A DNA stretch of 64,000 bases from Gnetum montanum (GCA_015680685.1 MNCI01000864.1:14649-78648); one strand, 5' to 3'; shown: positions 11,620 to 23,313, numbered from the stretch's first letter. Numbers and translations are program-made. Notes: generated by a model not told the origin, from the sequence alone.

Positions 11620-11850
11620 CCTTCTCCACCAACTTCATGCCATCAAAGGAAGTGCCATCCAATTTTGAAAATTCATATCATGGTGTTCAATTTTGTGTTA
11701 TGAACACCATAATTTTTTGTAATGTGTTAATTTGTACATTCAAGCACTCAGTTTTGTCAAAGTCAATTTGTTTTTGTTTAGTTATGAGTTAATTAATGAT
11801 CCCATACCTTCCCAGTTTTATAAAAGAACTCAAGGACAAGTTTTCATTTA
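11620..11850 (+). other. Element A 3' untranslated region
   Basis: Short AT-rich stretch between ORF3 and the polypurine tract, with no ORF. It contains ttttgtaatgtgttaatttgt, similar to the stretch upstream of the F LTR (63670-63850), and the motif actcaaggacaagttttcattta that precedes the PPT in B and C as well. Confidence 0.6.
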
Positions 11851-11862
11851 GTCATGGGGATA
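11851..11862 (+). other. Element A polypurine tract
   Basis: GTCATGGGGATA directly precedes the LTR start TGATG. The equivalent GTCGTGGGGGTA is at 31047 (B) and 33379 (C). Confidence 0.7.
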
Positions 11863-12724
11863 TGATGGGCTGTGGTTGCCTACATTGACAAGGCTTTGCT
11901 AACGCGGCCCTGTTGACTAGGCCCCATTAATACAGGATTCATTTTTTGCTATAAATACATGCTCACCAGTTGCATTTATGGTATGACATTCATAGTAGTA
12001 GCAGAGCTCTTACAATTTGTCTATTTGAAAGTCAGAATATTTTCCCCAAGTGCTTGTAGTAGGAGTCATTAAGTGTATGGATCTTTATTCAATTATTGTT
12101 GTACCTGAGCATGATAGTATGTATGACAATGAATATGAGCTTTTTGATCAACCTTGCAGCATTTTGGATAGTTTAGATATTTATTCATGCATTCAATGCT
12201 TTAAGTTATTTATTTAATGTTTTCTAATAATTGAGCTAATTAAGCAAGATAAGCTAGATAATTTAAATACATAAGTACAATTGCTTCAAGCATAACATGT
12301 ATCCGCTTGGTAATCCCAAAAATGTTATTGCTTGGTACGCCCAGTAGTGTAACGCTTGGTAACCCAATAGTGGATAAGTGGGTTCAGGACATGTGTAGAA
12401 AGTGGGACCAGATGCTTATGTTAGAACTAGTTAGAGACTACTTAATTAGTTAAATTAAATTAGTTAATCTAGTTACTTTATCTCTCTTTAAATACCAAAA
12501 TCATAAAACATAAAATGATAAAAATCATATGCCTTAATTACACTTAACCATACCTTTATACTTCACAAGTGTAATTGGGAAGACAATGAACAACCTTAGG
12601 GCAAGGTTCATGGCCTAGCAGACTAGTGCACTGGAAACTATAGAGTCCACAACATTTGACTAGATCACGCATGAACACTTTATGATTTATATGGTTAGAC
12701 ATAGGGGTACCTCATCGCTCATCA
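11863..12724 (+). repeat. Element A 3' LTR
   Basis: Starts TGATGGG and ends CTCATCA at 12718-12724. U3 holds GC-richer blocks (aacgcggccctgttgactag). A TATA box CTATAAATAC lies near 11949, followed by the R/U5 sequence shared with 302-810. The terminal block ataggggtacctcatcgctcatca matches the other LTRs of the group. The flanking target duplication cannot be checked because the left end of A is outside the window. Confidence 0.88.
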
Positions 12725-13171
12725 CCTATATAGTCATCAAGCCCTACTCCAAAATGTTGTACCACAGCACCAATAACTCAAGGTCCCATTAGGCTTGGAA
12801 ATGTGGTTTCAAGGCTTCCAGAACCTTTATAATATTGAGCTCTACACTGGAGTGTTGTACTAAAGTACAAAAAACTCAATCCTGCAATATCCTGACAAGC
12901 TCAAGGAACTTAACCCCTCGAGGAAACAAGAATAAGAATAACAAGGAATGATTGCAACTCAATTTTTTGATCCTTGTACAATCAGGTACAACACACTTTA
13001 CAAGGATAAAATGATACGATAATGAAGAGCAACAGAGAATTCAATGATTACAAATGATTGTATAATGAATACAAAAAAGCTTGCACTTTTCCCAATGCAC
13101 ATAAAGTCTTCCTATAGCTACCATGTTCCTAAATCCTTCTCAAAACTTGTGCAATGGCTAGCCAACAATTA
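12725..13171. other. Non-coding stretch, probably start of the D LTR
   Basis: I see no ORF. The stretch gttgtaccacagcaccaataactc, followed by a related agtgttgtactaaagtac, looks like decayed LTR U3. It leads into the palindromic array at 13172. Assignment to D rests on position only. Confidence 0.35.
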
Positions 13172-13500
13172 CTAACAGTCATGGGAGACATCTTTTTTGC
13201 ATCTAAGATGTCTCTTTGAAGTTGCCTTCAAATCTAGAAAGATTTTTTTGGCTTCTGAAAGATGTCTTTGCCTTTTGAAAGACATCTTTATCTTTTGAAA
13301 GATGTCTTTTTGAAGTCTCCATCCTAGGAGATGTCTTTGTTCAATGGAAGACGTCTTTCTGAACCTGGTTTGCATTGTGTAAAGGCATCTTTGCCTCATG
13401 AAAAACATCTTTGCTTGATAAAGACATTCTACTATTTCTAAAGACATCTTTAAATGTGCTACCTACCAGAAAGATGCCTTTGGTATGGAAAAGACGTCTC
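13172..13500. repeat. Array of AAAGATGTCTTT / AAAGACATCTTT palindromic units
   Basis: About a dozen copies of GATGTCTTT and its complement AAAGACATC alternate with ttttga, ttgcct and similar linkers every 20-30 bp. A TATA-like CCTATAAATAC lies downstream near 13761. This is the same architecture as the U3 regions of B, C, A and E, so I read it as the U3 enhancer-like array of the D 5' LTR. Confidence 0.6.
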
Positions 13501-13844
13501 TTCTGTAGGTGCCAAAAATGAAACTACTCGTTTGATGTTGGATGCCTCTGGATGCCTCCAAACAAGTCCCCATAGACCTTACAAACTCCTAGACTCATCA
13601 AAATGATCTAAAAACACTCTAAAACATGCCAAAACCTCCAGGAATCATCCTCAAGAAAAATAGCCACATTTTGCTTGAATTTTTCATATTCATCCATGCT
13701 TCCTTAAGTTCTTGTGATCTTGAATTTTCTTATAAGTCTTTAAGTCCTTTTCTCTTGCTCCTATAAATACAAAAATCATACAAACATCCTTGTACTCCAT
13801 TTTCTTTAATGTTTTGACATAACAAAAGTTCCACATTTTCTAGT

Positions 13845-14118
13845 ATTTAATACAAAGCTTTGCAGCTATTTTGTCCATGTTTTTTGCACATTTCATACAT
13901 CTCTCTTCATTCTCAATCCAATTGTAAATCCTCATTTCATACACTTTCATTTGTTTTTGTTTATTACACATAGTAATAAATTTTATAAGTCTTTAGGTAA
14001 TTAAAAAGACTACTTAAGATGATCCAAATCCTTTCGAGGCCCATGGATCCTAGGGTCAAAACTGCACACATGAATTTTGTTGATTTTCAAGCACCAATTT
14101 TTTCTCTCACTATAGTTT
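13845..14118 (+). repeat. Direct repeat with 46785-47060: probable D LTR (R/U5 part)
   Basis: Aligned blocks in order: agtatttaatacaaagctttgcagct, tttttgcacatttcatacatctctcttcattct, catacactttcatttgttt, and gaggcccatggatcctagggtcaaaactgcac. The same blocks occur at 46785-47060, also on the + strand. The two copies bracket the D coding remnants and the nested insertions, as LTRs would. Termini and a primer site are not clear, so the exact edges are open. Confidence 0.6.
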
Positions 14119-14830
14119 TTTTTATGTTGGAAGGAGGACCTCTACCTAACTTCTTCATCAAAACCCATCTACAAAAATATTCTCTACTTTTTTTCCTTGC
14201 ATAGCATGTTTAACGATGTAAAAATTGTTTTGAGTTCTCTGTAACCCCAACGTATGACATTATAGCCAATTTCATTTTAACACTTGCAAAATTAAAACAA
14301 AAATTTTTTTCTTACTATCTTTACAATTGTAGTTTACAGCACTATCCCTATTTCCTACAATTATAGTTCAAAAAATTATTTTTTCTATTGTAGTGCATGT
14401 TGCTTTCCCCATTTCCTATATTTATAGTTTGTAGTTTTCCTTTGGTTTCTTTACATATGCTAAAGCCTATTTTCACTTTTCTTAGCATTGTTAAATACAC
14501 TAGAAAAATTAACAAATCATTGTTACAATTATAGTTTGTGTTATATTCTCTATTTTTGCTCTTACATTTTAGCCCAAGTTGCCTCATACCCTATAGCTCT
14601 CACATGCTATAGCCTTTATACATTAGAAGCTATAACTATCATATGCTATAGCTCTTACACATTGCAATTTGTTTCATATACTAGACCTCTCAAAAGCTAC
14701 ACACTTTTCTTATAAACTAAACCTAAAATAAGCTATAAGCTTATATGCTACAAGCTACAACTTATGTAAAACATTAAAATCTTTGCCACTTGACCAGCTA
14801 CTTACTCTTACAAAGTTTATGCCTTTCACA
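14119..14830. other. AT-rich leader-like stretch with short ctatag repeats
   Basis: No credible ORF. From about 14590 to 14770 the motif gctatagc / agctataac recurs in different spacings, and from 14320 to 14560 acaattatagtt recurs. Position suggests the leader of element D. Confidence 0.4.
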
Positions 14831-17800
14831 TCAACCATTCTACCACACAACATAGTAGTCATTGCCTCAAACCAGGAATCCTCTTGCATATATGATCCTA
14901 AGGATCTAGCCATAGTGGACCATAAGTAGCTTTTTAGGTGGTTAGTATTTAACCCAATTCATGTACACATTTGCCAACAATATTACAACTTCATATGTGC
15001 AAAAATCCAAGTAGGTTTGTGCATCCCACATAAGGAGTTCAACTTCAAATATCAATACAAGTTGATCCACAAGGATGGAAAGGAAAACATCCCTTCACCA
15101 TATGACTGTATCGAATTATCTAAATTCTGCTTACACCTATTGACATAGTTAGTAAATGTAGATGATGATAGTGAAGTGAGTGAGAAGGCCAATTTAGGAT
15201 CTCACCAAGAGGAGCAAGATGAGTTCGGGGCTTATTATGAGCCAAATACGTTCCTATGGGACCTTTGCTAATGATCTATCCTAGAGGTAACCATGTTCAA
15301 CTCTATGCCTCCTACTTTGGTAGTGAACCAAACTCTCATTGTGACCTCTACATACCCAAGTTTCTAGCCCACTTCCTTGATTACTTCACTATTTACCTTA
15401 GCACCTTTCATTACAATGCCTTAACATCTACTAGTAATTCCCTCCATGCCTCAACCTTTTATAGTTTTAGTTGGCCCTTCTTCGAGAATATAAATTTCAC
15501 ATGTTTCACCTAATCCCTTTGTTTCTAATACTCGTTTTGTTACTCATGTCCCTATACAAACATCATTTTCCCTATTTAACCCACCCATAGTAGTAGGCAC
15601 ACAACCCCTCCAGTCTATACTATTACCCATTTCACAACCATTAGTCATTCAACAACCACAAGTACAGCCCTCAAGAGCTCCACAAGGCTTGAATTAAGCC
15701 TTTCAATTGACTAGGACCTCATTGAGAAGCTACAAAAACTTAAAACTATCACAATATAAGCAATGAAGGTTATGGACTTCTACCAAGATGATCCCATCAG
15801 TCATGTTGTCCTCCAAATCATATTACCCACAAGCTTGCCTATCTCAAACTTCAGCAAATACAATAGTGAAGGAGATCCTAATGCACATCTTCTCACCTTC
15901 CATTATGATTTTCTATTATTGTAAGCATGGCCTCACACAATGTTGCATATTTTCCCTATGTCCCTAAAAGAAAAGGCTTTAAATTGATCCCAAACATTAC
16001 CACAAGCTTCTATTTCCTCTCTTGATGACTTGTTAACCTAATTCATTAACAAATTCAAGTATAACTTAAAATAAGATACAACATTTGATTAACTCATGAA
16101 AGTGAGGCAAGGGTCACTTGAACTAGTCCAAAGGTTCATTCAAAGAGGGAATGCAATGCTCAATGAGATTCCAGAAGCCATCTTTTAAATCCATCTACTA
16201 GCCATTTTCACGAGAACGGTCAATGATTTTATTAAGTTAAAATGTTATTACTTAGAATCCTAATCATTGAGCTAAGCCTTTTCACAAATTAAGAACATTA
16301 AGGTATCAAGGCCAGTAATGATCTAGCCTATGTGGCCTACAAAAACCAATACACTAGGAGGGACAAGGATAAGAGCAAACAAGCATAAACAATCATGGCC
16401 ATCGTAACAAAAGAGCCAAAGCAAGGAGAGAGGTGGAAGTCTCCACCATGTAACACATCTTCTGACTCATCTCAACCATCTACTTCATATACTTCCAACC
16501 AACCAAGACCTAACTTTGAGTGCAAAAATGAATCTAAATAGATAAAGTTGCCTATGAAACCTTTTGATCTCCTAGAATAGTTTCTTAAAGACAACCAAAT
16601 TCAACATAAGCAACTGTCCAATGATCCTCACAACAAGCATGATTATCTTTGTGAGCTAGCTGGAGACCCAATGGTAGCAACCAAAGATGATCCAAAATCA
16701 TAAAAGGACTCCAGGTTTAATAGGTTTTGCCATTATCATCAACTAGCTAGTCACGATATCAATTTTTTCCTAGAATTAAAAGATGATTAACTATGTAGAG
16801 CTGGTGTTGGATGAGCTCAAATCTCCAAACACCAAGAATAACTCTTATACCATAACCTCCTTCATGAAATCAAACAATTTAGTTCTCCTAGAGAACCATT
16901 TGTCATCAATGTACCACCCCAATCTTAGAGCCTAAAGCCTAAAACATCCTTTGTCATACAAGTGCCACCTTCTTCAACCCCCAAAGAGCCTTTTTTCATA
17001 CGTGTTCCATCTTCGGTGACAACAACATCACAACCCAAACAAAGAATTATCAATCCCACTAAGGCTAAGGAACCATTTGTTATTTGAGTGCCTCTACCAT
17101 TCATAAGCAAACTTGCAATAATCCATGACCAAGGCTTACCTATTGTGGCCAATAAATCAACACTTAAAAGAAATATCCATCACAATGGCGATGAAAATAA
17201 CTTGTCACCAAACCAACAACTAAGCCCACTGAAGGTAGCCAACAACAAAGGGCTTGGAAGCAAGCCAACCCATTGAAACCTACACCAAGAATAGCTCTAC
17301 CCATGAACTCTATTACCTAAAATGCATTAGCCAATCAACCAAAAGAGCAAGATAAAATAGGTATGAGCAAGGACCCCAAGTCATACACATTAAAACATGA
17401 GCCAAAAATTTTAGAAAGAATGAAGGAAATTAAGACTACCATGGCTGAAAAATCACATGTTAAGGAAAATAATTTCCTCATGATGATGGAACAAGCAAAA
17501 TAGTCCTTAAAATAAAAGAACACATCATTGAACCTATACTACCTAGTCATTACTTCTCCTACTCATAGAGACATGCTAGCTCAAATGTTAACCTCTATTC
17601 TTGTGAATGGAGACATGTTTGCTAACAAATAATTCATTCACTGTTATTAAGCAAACTTAACTTAGACAAAAGAAGCATCAACCTACACTCACCTTTCATG
17701 ACAATGAAATACAAATTAACATCCTAAATGGAGGAATGTTATCTGCTCCTCTTCTCATCACCATATGGGTTAGCAAGTATAAGGTTTTTCATATTCATGT

Positions 17801-17942
17801 GAATGATGGAGCACCATTCACCATTGTTGAACAATTAGGCTTAACTAAAAACATCTAAGAAACCTCTATCTTTGTGCTCAAGTCGTTCAAAGGGTTGCAA
17901 GTGGTAATACAAGGTTCTATCTCCTTAAACTTTATAGCTAGG
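14831..17942 (+). pseudogene. gag-pro: Element D gag and protease 5' part (Tat/Ogre-like), interrupted
   Basis: Decayed polyprotein of a second Ty3 lineage. The 5' third (to about 15800) is unrecognised. A Retrotrans_gag-type core is readable at about 15855-16270 (FSKYNSEGDPNAHL, then HIFPMSLKEKALN, then LVQRFI). At about 16712-16790 comes CHYHQLASHDINFFLELKDD, which fits the C-x2-H, GH, LK signature of Tat/Ogre gag ends with its last Cys lost. At about 17790-17942 a retropepsin-like stretch follows (VNDGAPFTIVEQLGL, then FKGLQVVIQGS). Reading stops at 17942, where element C is inserted, and resumes in the same frame at 34255. Many stops. Confidence 0.62.
17938..17942. repeat. Target site duplication of element C, left copy
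   Basis: CTAGG before the C 5' LTR pairs with TTAGG at 34250-34254; one C/T difference. Confidence 0.7.
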
Positions 17943-18824
17943 TGATGAATTGTGTTTTACATGAGCCCCAATATTGGGTACACGATATCGGGTACGTGAT
18001 ATTGGGTACACGATATTGAGTACGTGATATTGTGGTCTAAGATGCGATATCGAGCATGCGATATTGTGGGGGTACTCCTAGGCCTATAAATACAACCCTT
18101 GGGCACATGATTTAAGATAGTTTTTGGAAGTCAAGTAGTGAAATTCTTGCAGTTTGTTCATTCAAGATTTAGAATATTTTCCAAGTGCCCACAGTGGGAG
18201 GTCTAAGTGTAATCGGATCTTTATTCAAGCATTGATGTACCTTAACACACCATTGTGTTGGCAATAAAGACAAGCTCTTTGATTCATCCTTGTAGCACTT
18301 GAGACTTTCTTTCTTTATGCATTTATACATTGTGATTTCATGTAGTTCACATTTAGCATTATTCCTTTAGTATTTGATTTTGATTAATTAAGTAATTAAT
18401 TAAAATACACAAGCACAACCCCTTCGAACATACGTGTGACACTTGGTAGCTCAAAAATAGTTAGCATATGATAACCTAGGAGTGTTTACACGAAGTTCAA
18501 GATGTATCCAAGAAGTGGGGATGGTTACTTGTGTTAGGTTAAATTAGACAATAGTTCACTTACCATTTAATTACTCTCACTTTTATTATTGTTTTAGGTG
18601 ATCAAATTGATAAAACATAAAATGATAAAAATCTTATGCCTCAGTCACACTTAACCATACACTTGCATTTCACAAGTGAGACTAGGAAGACAATGAATGA
18701 ACAACATGAAATCACCATTTAGCTCTAGTGTACTTGGTAATTAAAGTCTACAAAATTTGACCAGATCGCACATGAATTCCTGTGATTCATATGGTTGGGC
18801 GTAGGGGTACCTCACTGCTCATCA
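17943..18824 (+). repeat. Element C 5' LTR
   Basis: Starts TGATGAA and ends CTCATCA (18818-18824). U3 at 17972-18068 holds about seven units of the GGGTACACGATATTG type (GATATC/GATATT cores). A TATA box CTATAAATAC is near 18084. R/U5 carries cttggtagctcaaaaatagttag and ends with GTAGGGGTACCTCACTG. The partner LTR is at 33391-34249. Confidence 0.9.
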
Positions 18825-18844
18825 TTAGCACCGTTGCTAGGGAC
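18825..18844 (+). other. Element C primer binding site (tRNA-Asp type)
   Basis: TTAGCACCGTTGCTAGGGAC immediately follows the LTR; close to the complement of the tRNA-Asp 3' end, with G-to-A and C-to-T changes. Confidence 0.8.
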
Positions 18845-18990
18845 TTTAGTTCTACGTGTGTTGTCTAAACTTAATGAAACTTAGTAACCTCGTTGTTCAA
18901 ACCCTAAAGGTCGAATCTTGCAAAAAAAAATCATTATTACAATTAAATTAAATCTTAATTGCACACTACATATATATTCATTATTATAAA

Positions 18991-20670
18991 ATGTCTTCTT
19001 CTCACAGGAGTCTATCTCTGCCTAGGGTAGACCAAGTGCCTCAACAATATTAGGTGGTATATGCTCATCCCAATGAGTATGTACTAGACTTCACCTTCAT
19101 CTTACATCAAGATGAAATGCTACAGTAGTGTGACATGGAAGGCAACATTGTGTTGCCACTGGATTGATCTATTCCAACTATGCTCTAACTAATGCTTACA
19201 TGACATGGACTTCAACGTCTTCATCGGGAGTATGAGATGTGAGATTCTGATTCAAGAGATTACCATCCCACTAAAGCACAAAGGCTACAAGATCATTAGC
19301 TAGAGCAACAACATGAGCTTTTGAAGGGTAAGGGGTCAAACACTTTTCCACCTCCACTTGACCCATTGGATAGAGGCAAACACTTCTTTGGGGGCTTTTC
19401 CTTTGGTGATACTCCTCTCTTTAACTTTGGTCAAATGGCTTTCAACCAGAACATGCAATCCACAATTCATAATCCTGATTCTAGTCAAAATGGATCTAAT
19501 GAAAAAAATGGATCTAGAGGAGCAAGTCATGATAACAGAAGAAATGGAAGTCATGATTGCGATCATTGTCATGATCATCAAAGAGAAGGTGTTAGGCATC
19601 GGCATGATGCAAGTCCTCCTTCCTCTTTCCCTTCATCATCTTCTTCTTCTTCATCTTGCTCAGATTGTGGCCGTAGAGGGCATGACCATGATGGAGGTGA
19701 CCGATGAGACCAAAACAATAGAAGGGATCATTGGGATAGTTGTGATCGAAGGTGTGGGTGATCCAGAGAGACCCACTACCATGAAAGAATGATTAGTAGA
19801 GAACATCATAGGCACCATCACTATGGCCTTGATGAACCTCTACTTGCCACTCGAAGCATGTTAAACATTGCAAAGGTTGTGAGGATTTCAACAAGGCATG
19901 TAAAGGATAGTAGAATAAAGAAACTGGACATGAACAATATACCTTGGTTTGAAGGAGGCTATGACGCTAATCTGCAAAATCATCTCCAAGCCTTCCAAGA
20001 TGCATGTACCTTGGAGAATATTGAAAACAATTGGTAGAAGTTGAAATTATTCCCAAGGACACTCATTAAATAAGTAGAAAATTGGTACCAATCCTTGGAA
20101 TCATAATTAATTAGGTGGTGAAGTACGATGTTAGAATTTTTTAATGACAAATATCAAATGTACTCCCAAGTGTCCAATCTAAGAAAGTAGATCCAAGGGT
20201 GGAAATAAGGAAACCATGAGCCCTTAGATGCTATTATTGGCTAATACTACTCTCTATTGCATAAGTGTCCTAGCCATGGATATTCTTAGCTTGATCAACT
20301 CCACCATATTCTAGATGGGTTGCTATCTGAAATAAGGAAAATCCTTGGCATCTATGATCAAGGGAGACTAATAGAGTTAAGCATCCATCAAATCCAAAAG
20401 TTAATTGTGTAAGTAGCCAAGGAGGAGGGAGAATTGAGAAAGTGAGAAAGTGCAAAGGAATACACCAGGGACCCTTCTAATTGAAAAAGGAGGGTTCGAT
20501 TTTATGATAACAAGGATGAGTTAACAAGAGATGAGGTGGCTAATCAGAAAACCTTGCCACTCTAGAAATTGTAGTCTGAAATTATGGCTAAGGTTGACCA
20601 ATTATGGGACTCCATGAACAATAAGTTTCAAGTCATTTTAAAAATTACTAAAGAGTCCAAGTAACAAAGT
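18991..20670 (+). pseudogene. gag: Element C gag pseudogene, joined to integrase by a deletion
   Basis: Same order as the other Athila-like gags: start ATGTCTTCTTCTCAC; N-terminal domain; a His/Asp-rich linker with a run of eight Ser at about 19480-19700 (SHDCDHCHDHQREG, RHRHD); core at about 19840-20140 (FEGGYDANLQNHLQAFQDAC); then a Lys/Glu-rich region. It runs without the zinc knuckle, protease, RT or RNase H straight into integrase near 20670. Stops are fewer in the middle (an open stretch at 19321-19707) than at the ends. Not functional. Confidence 0.8.
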
Positions 20671-21595
20671 GATGAGTGTCAAATGGAAAGGCATATATAA
20701 TAGTCACAGTTAACTATTGCACTATTTGGGTAGAAGCAACAGTCATCACCAACTATACATCCACTATTGCTACTTGGTTTGTACAGCAAAACATCATAAA
20801 TAGGTTTGGTGTGCCTCATGCATTAATTTTTGACAACAGAACTCATTTCACAAGTGCCACTTTCTGAAAACTTATGCAACACTTAGGGGTTAAGAAAAAA
20901 CTCACACCACCTTATCACTCCCAAGCCAATGGTCAAGCTGAAGTCACTAATTGGGAGATTACAAAAATTCTCATGTGCACTATTAGCAAGTACAAAGGGA
21001 CTAGAACACCAAATTAAATGATGTCCTTTAGGCCTACTGCTCCACATGAAAGCTTCCCATAGGTTATTCTCCCTATGAGTTTGTGTACAGAAAACTACCA
21101 ACACCACCCATTCAATCTAAGCTTCATACACTTTCTACAGCCTATGACCTTGACATGGACCTAAGTCTAACACAAAAGGAAAGATTAATGAACCTTAACT
21201 TGCAAGATGAAAATAAGTTAATGGCCCTATCATCCAATGAAATGCATAAGGCATTCAACAAGAAATGCCATGACCTCAAAATAAGGAATGTTAAGTTTCA
21301 ACTAGGAGACAAGGTTCTCTACTGGAATCCTACACACATACCTCAATGAACCAAGTTTCAAACATTATGGAAAGGACCTTACATTATCAAGGAGAATTTC
21401 TCATCTAGGGCCATGATTATATATAAACCTGATAGCCCAAACAAGAAGCAATTAGTCAACATTCAACAATTGAAACCTTTCCATGAGCCTAAGCCAACTA
21501 ACTCAACAGACACCTCATCAAATGGACAACCATGCCCAATCTTTTGGATCTCCTCCTTCCAAATTAGTCATGGGGGAGAAGTTCATCCATACTAA
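20671..21595 (+). pseudogene. int: Element C integrase pseudogene (5' truncated)
   Basis: Begins inside the catalytic core at SNGKAYIIVTVNYC, so the zinc-binding domain and the first catalytic Asp are gone. The second acidic site reads FDNRTHF (Asp kept, the following Gly is Arg), and the Glu in AEVTN is kept. The C-terminal domain continues to GQPCPIFW, where A and B have a stop; here TGG lets the frame run on to 21595. About four in-frame stops are present. Confidence 0.8.
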
Positions 21596-22185
21596 TACTT
21601 TAAGCAACTCTTCATTCTTTTGAGATTTTTTTTGTTTTACACATTTTTGGTTTTACAACTTTTTGTTTTCATATTCCTTGTTTTACATCTTTTTGTTTTT
21701 TAGGATATCGATCTTTTCTAAGTTTTTGTTTTACACCATCATTAGTATATTTAATATTTCTTGAATACTCTTCTACTTTCTTTTATATTTTATTATGTTT
21801 AGTATAATTATTTACTCTTTTTTCTAATAAGATGCTAAGTACCATGGTAATGTGCTACTCGATGATGGTATGAATTAATTGTGATTTTATTATTGATGTT
21901 TGGTTTCTAAATTTGAATGTCACTACTAATAACTAGGACATGCTTTCTTTTCATGTAACAAGTAGTGAGTCCACATCATCCATCCATCCACACACTCTAT
22001 GGTTTTCCTTGTTTTGGAAATGTGCAATCCCTTTTTCATTAATACAACCTTAATAAATTTGTCACTTGTGTAGTTTTCGAAATTGGGAAAGAATAAAAGG
22101 TTTGAACAGGGTGTGGCTTCAAAGGAATGTGGTATTCTTTATGCTTTTTTATTTTCCTGTGTGTAGGGGTGTTCTCATGAGCTTC
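21596..22185 (+). other. Element C spacer, left half
   Basis: Homologue of the A spacer at 6748-7390 (tttttgttttacac runs, then the catccatccatccacacactctatgg block). It ends in TCATGAGCTTC, where B is inserted. The interrupted sequence resumes at 32034 with tcaccattctgtgtcattccataatagg, matching A at 7380-7420 across the junction. Confidence 0.8.
22181..22185. repeat. Target site duplication of element B, left copy
   Basis: GCTTC, identical to 32029-32033. Confidence 0.85.
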
Positions 22186-23177
22186 TGATGAGAGCAGTTA
22201 CTCTAGCAGTTTATTCTAATTATTAGAGTAGTTACTCTAGCAATTTATTCTAATTATTAGAGCAGTTACTCTAGCAATTTATTCTAATTATTAGAGCAGT
22301 TACTCTAGCAGTTTATTCTAATTATTAGAGTAGTTACTCTAGCAGTTTATTCTAATTATTAGAGTGGTTACTCTAATTATTAGAGTAGTTGCTCCCAAGC
22401 CTATAAATATAGTTCCCAGGCACAAAATTGGGAAAAAAAGAAGTCTTTTAGCAGTCAAGTAGCGAAATTCTTGTAGTCTGTTTGAAAGTTAGAGTATTTT
22501 CTAAGTGCCCGCAGCATGAGGTCTAAGTGTGGATGGATCTTTATTCGAACATTGTGTACCTGAGCACACCTTGTATACAGTAATAAAGATGAGCTCTTCA
22601 ATTCATCCTTGTAGCACTTGAGATTTTTTTTCTTACGCATTTCTTTTATTTTATTTTCTTATGCATTTATTTTATTTTATTTTATTTTATGAACTTTACA
22701 TTTATGTTATTAGCGTAGCAATTCATTTTGATCAATTAAGAAAATTGTTAAATTACTCTCAGTACAATCACTTCGAGCATGTGTGTAACACTTGGTAACC
22801 CAGTAACGATTAGCATTTGGTAATCCCAGTAGTGTTATACTAGTTCAGGATGTGTATGACAAGTGAGAATGGATGCTAGTGTTAAGATTAGTTAGAACTT
22901 AGTTAATGAGTAGTTAAGATAAATTAGTCACTTAGTTATCTCTCTTCTCCCTTATTAGCATAGGACATAAAAACATAAAAGATATAAAAATCATATGCCT
23001 TAAGCTTACTTAACCATACAATCGTGACATACAAGTAAGTTTTGGAAGACAACGATCAACCAACCTGTCCTTATTCCACAAAGGTGCATAGGCACTTAGT
23101 TCTTGGAATTTGACCAAATCATGCATGAAATTCTTGTATTCGTATGGTTGAGTGTAGGGGTACCTCGCCGCTTGTCA
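22186..23177 (+). repeat. Element B 5' LTR with 34-bp tandem array
   Basis: Starts TGATGAG and ends CTTGTCA (a decayed CTCATCA). U3 carries five to six tandem copies, period 34 bp, of AGAGCAGTTACTCTAGCAGT plus ttattctaattatt, from 22191 to about 22386. A TATA box CTATAAATATAG follows at 22401. U5 ends with GTAGGGGTACCTCGCCG. It is very close to 31059-32028 (a few percent differences by eye), so B is the youngest full element here. Confidence 0.92.
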
Positions 23178-23197
23178 TTGGCACCGTTGCTGGGGAC
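23178..23197 (+). other. Element B primer binding site (tRNA-Asp type)
   Basis: TTGGCACCGTTGCTGGGGAC is the best-preserved PBS in the window. It differs from the complement of the plant tRNA-Asp 3' end at two C-to-T type positions. Confidence 0.85.
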
Positions 23198-23313
23198 TTA
23201 GTTGTTTGTACACTAATTAGAACATAGGAAATCATTCACATCATTGGAACAAACCCTTAGGGTTGATTGAGAAAATAATAAACAAGAATACATTACACAC
23301 TGAACAAACAAGT

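Noticed and set aside
12725-12729. CCTAT as the right target duplication of element A
   Set aside because: The left copy lies outside the window because another element interrupts the A 5' LTR, so it cannot be tested.
22191-22386. CRISPR-like array
   Set aside because: The 34-bp units are directly adjacent with no unique spacers, lie in the U3 of an LTR and occur in both LTRs of B; this is plant DNA.
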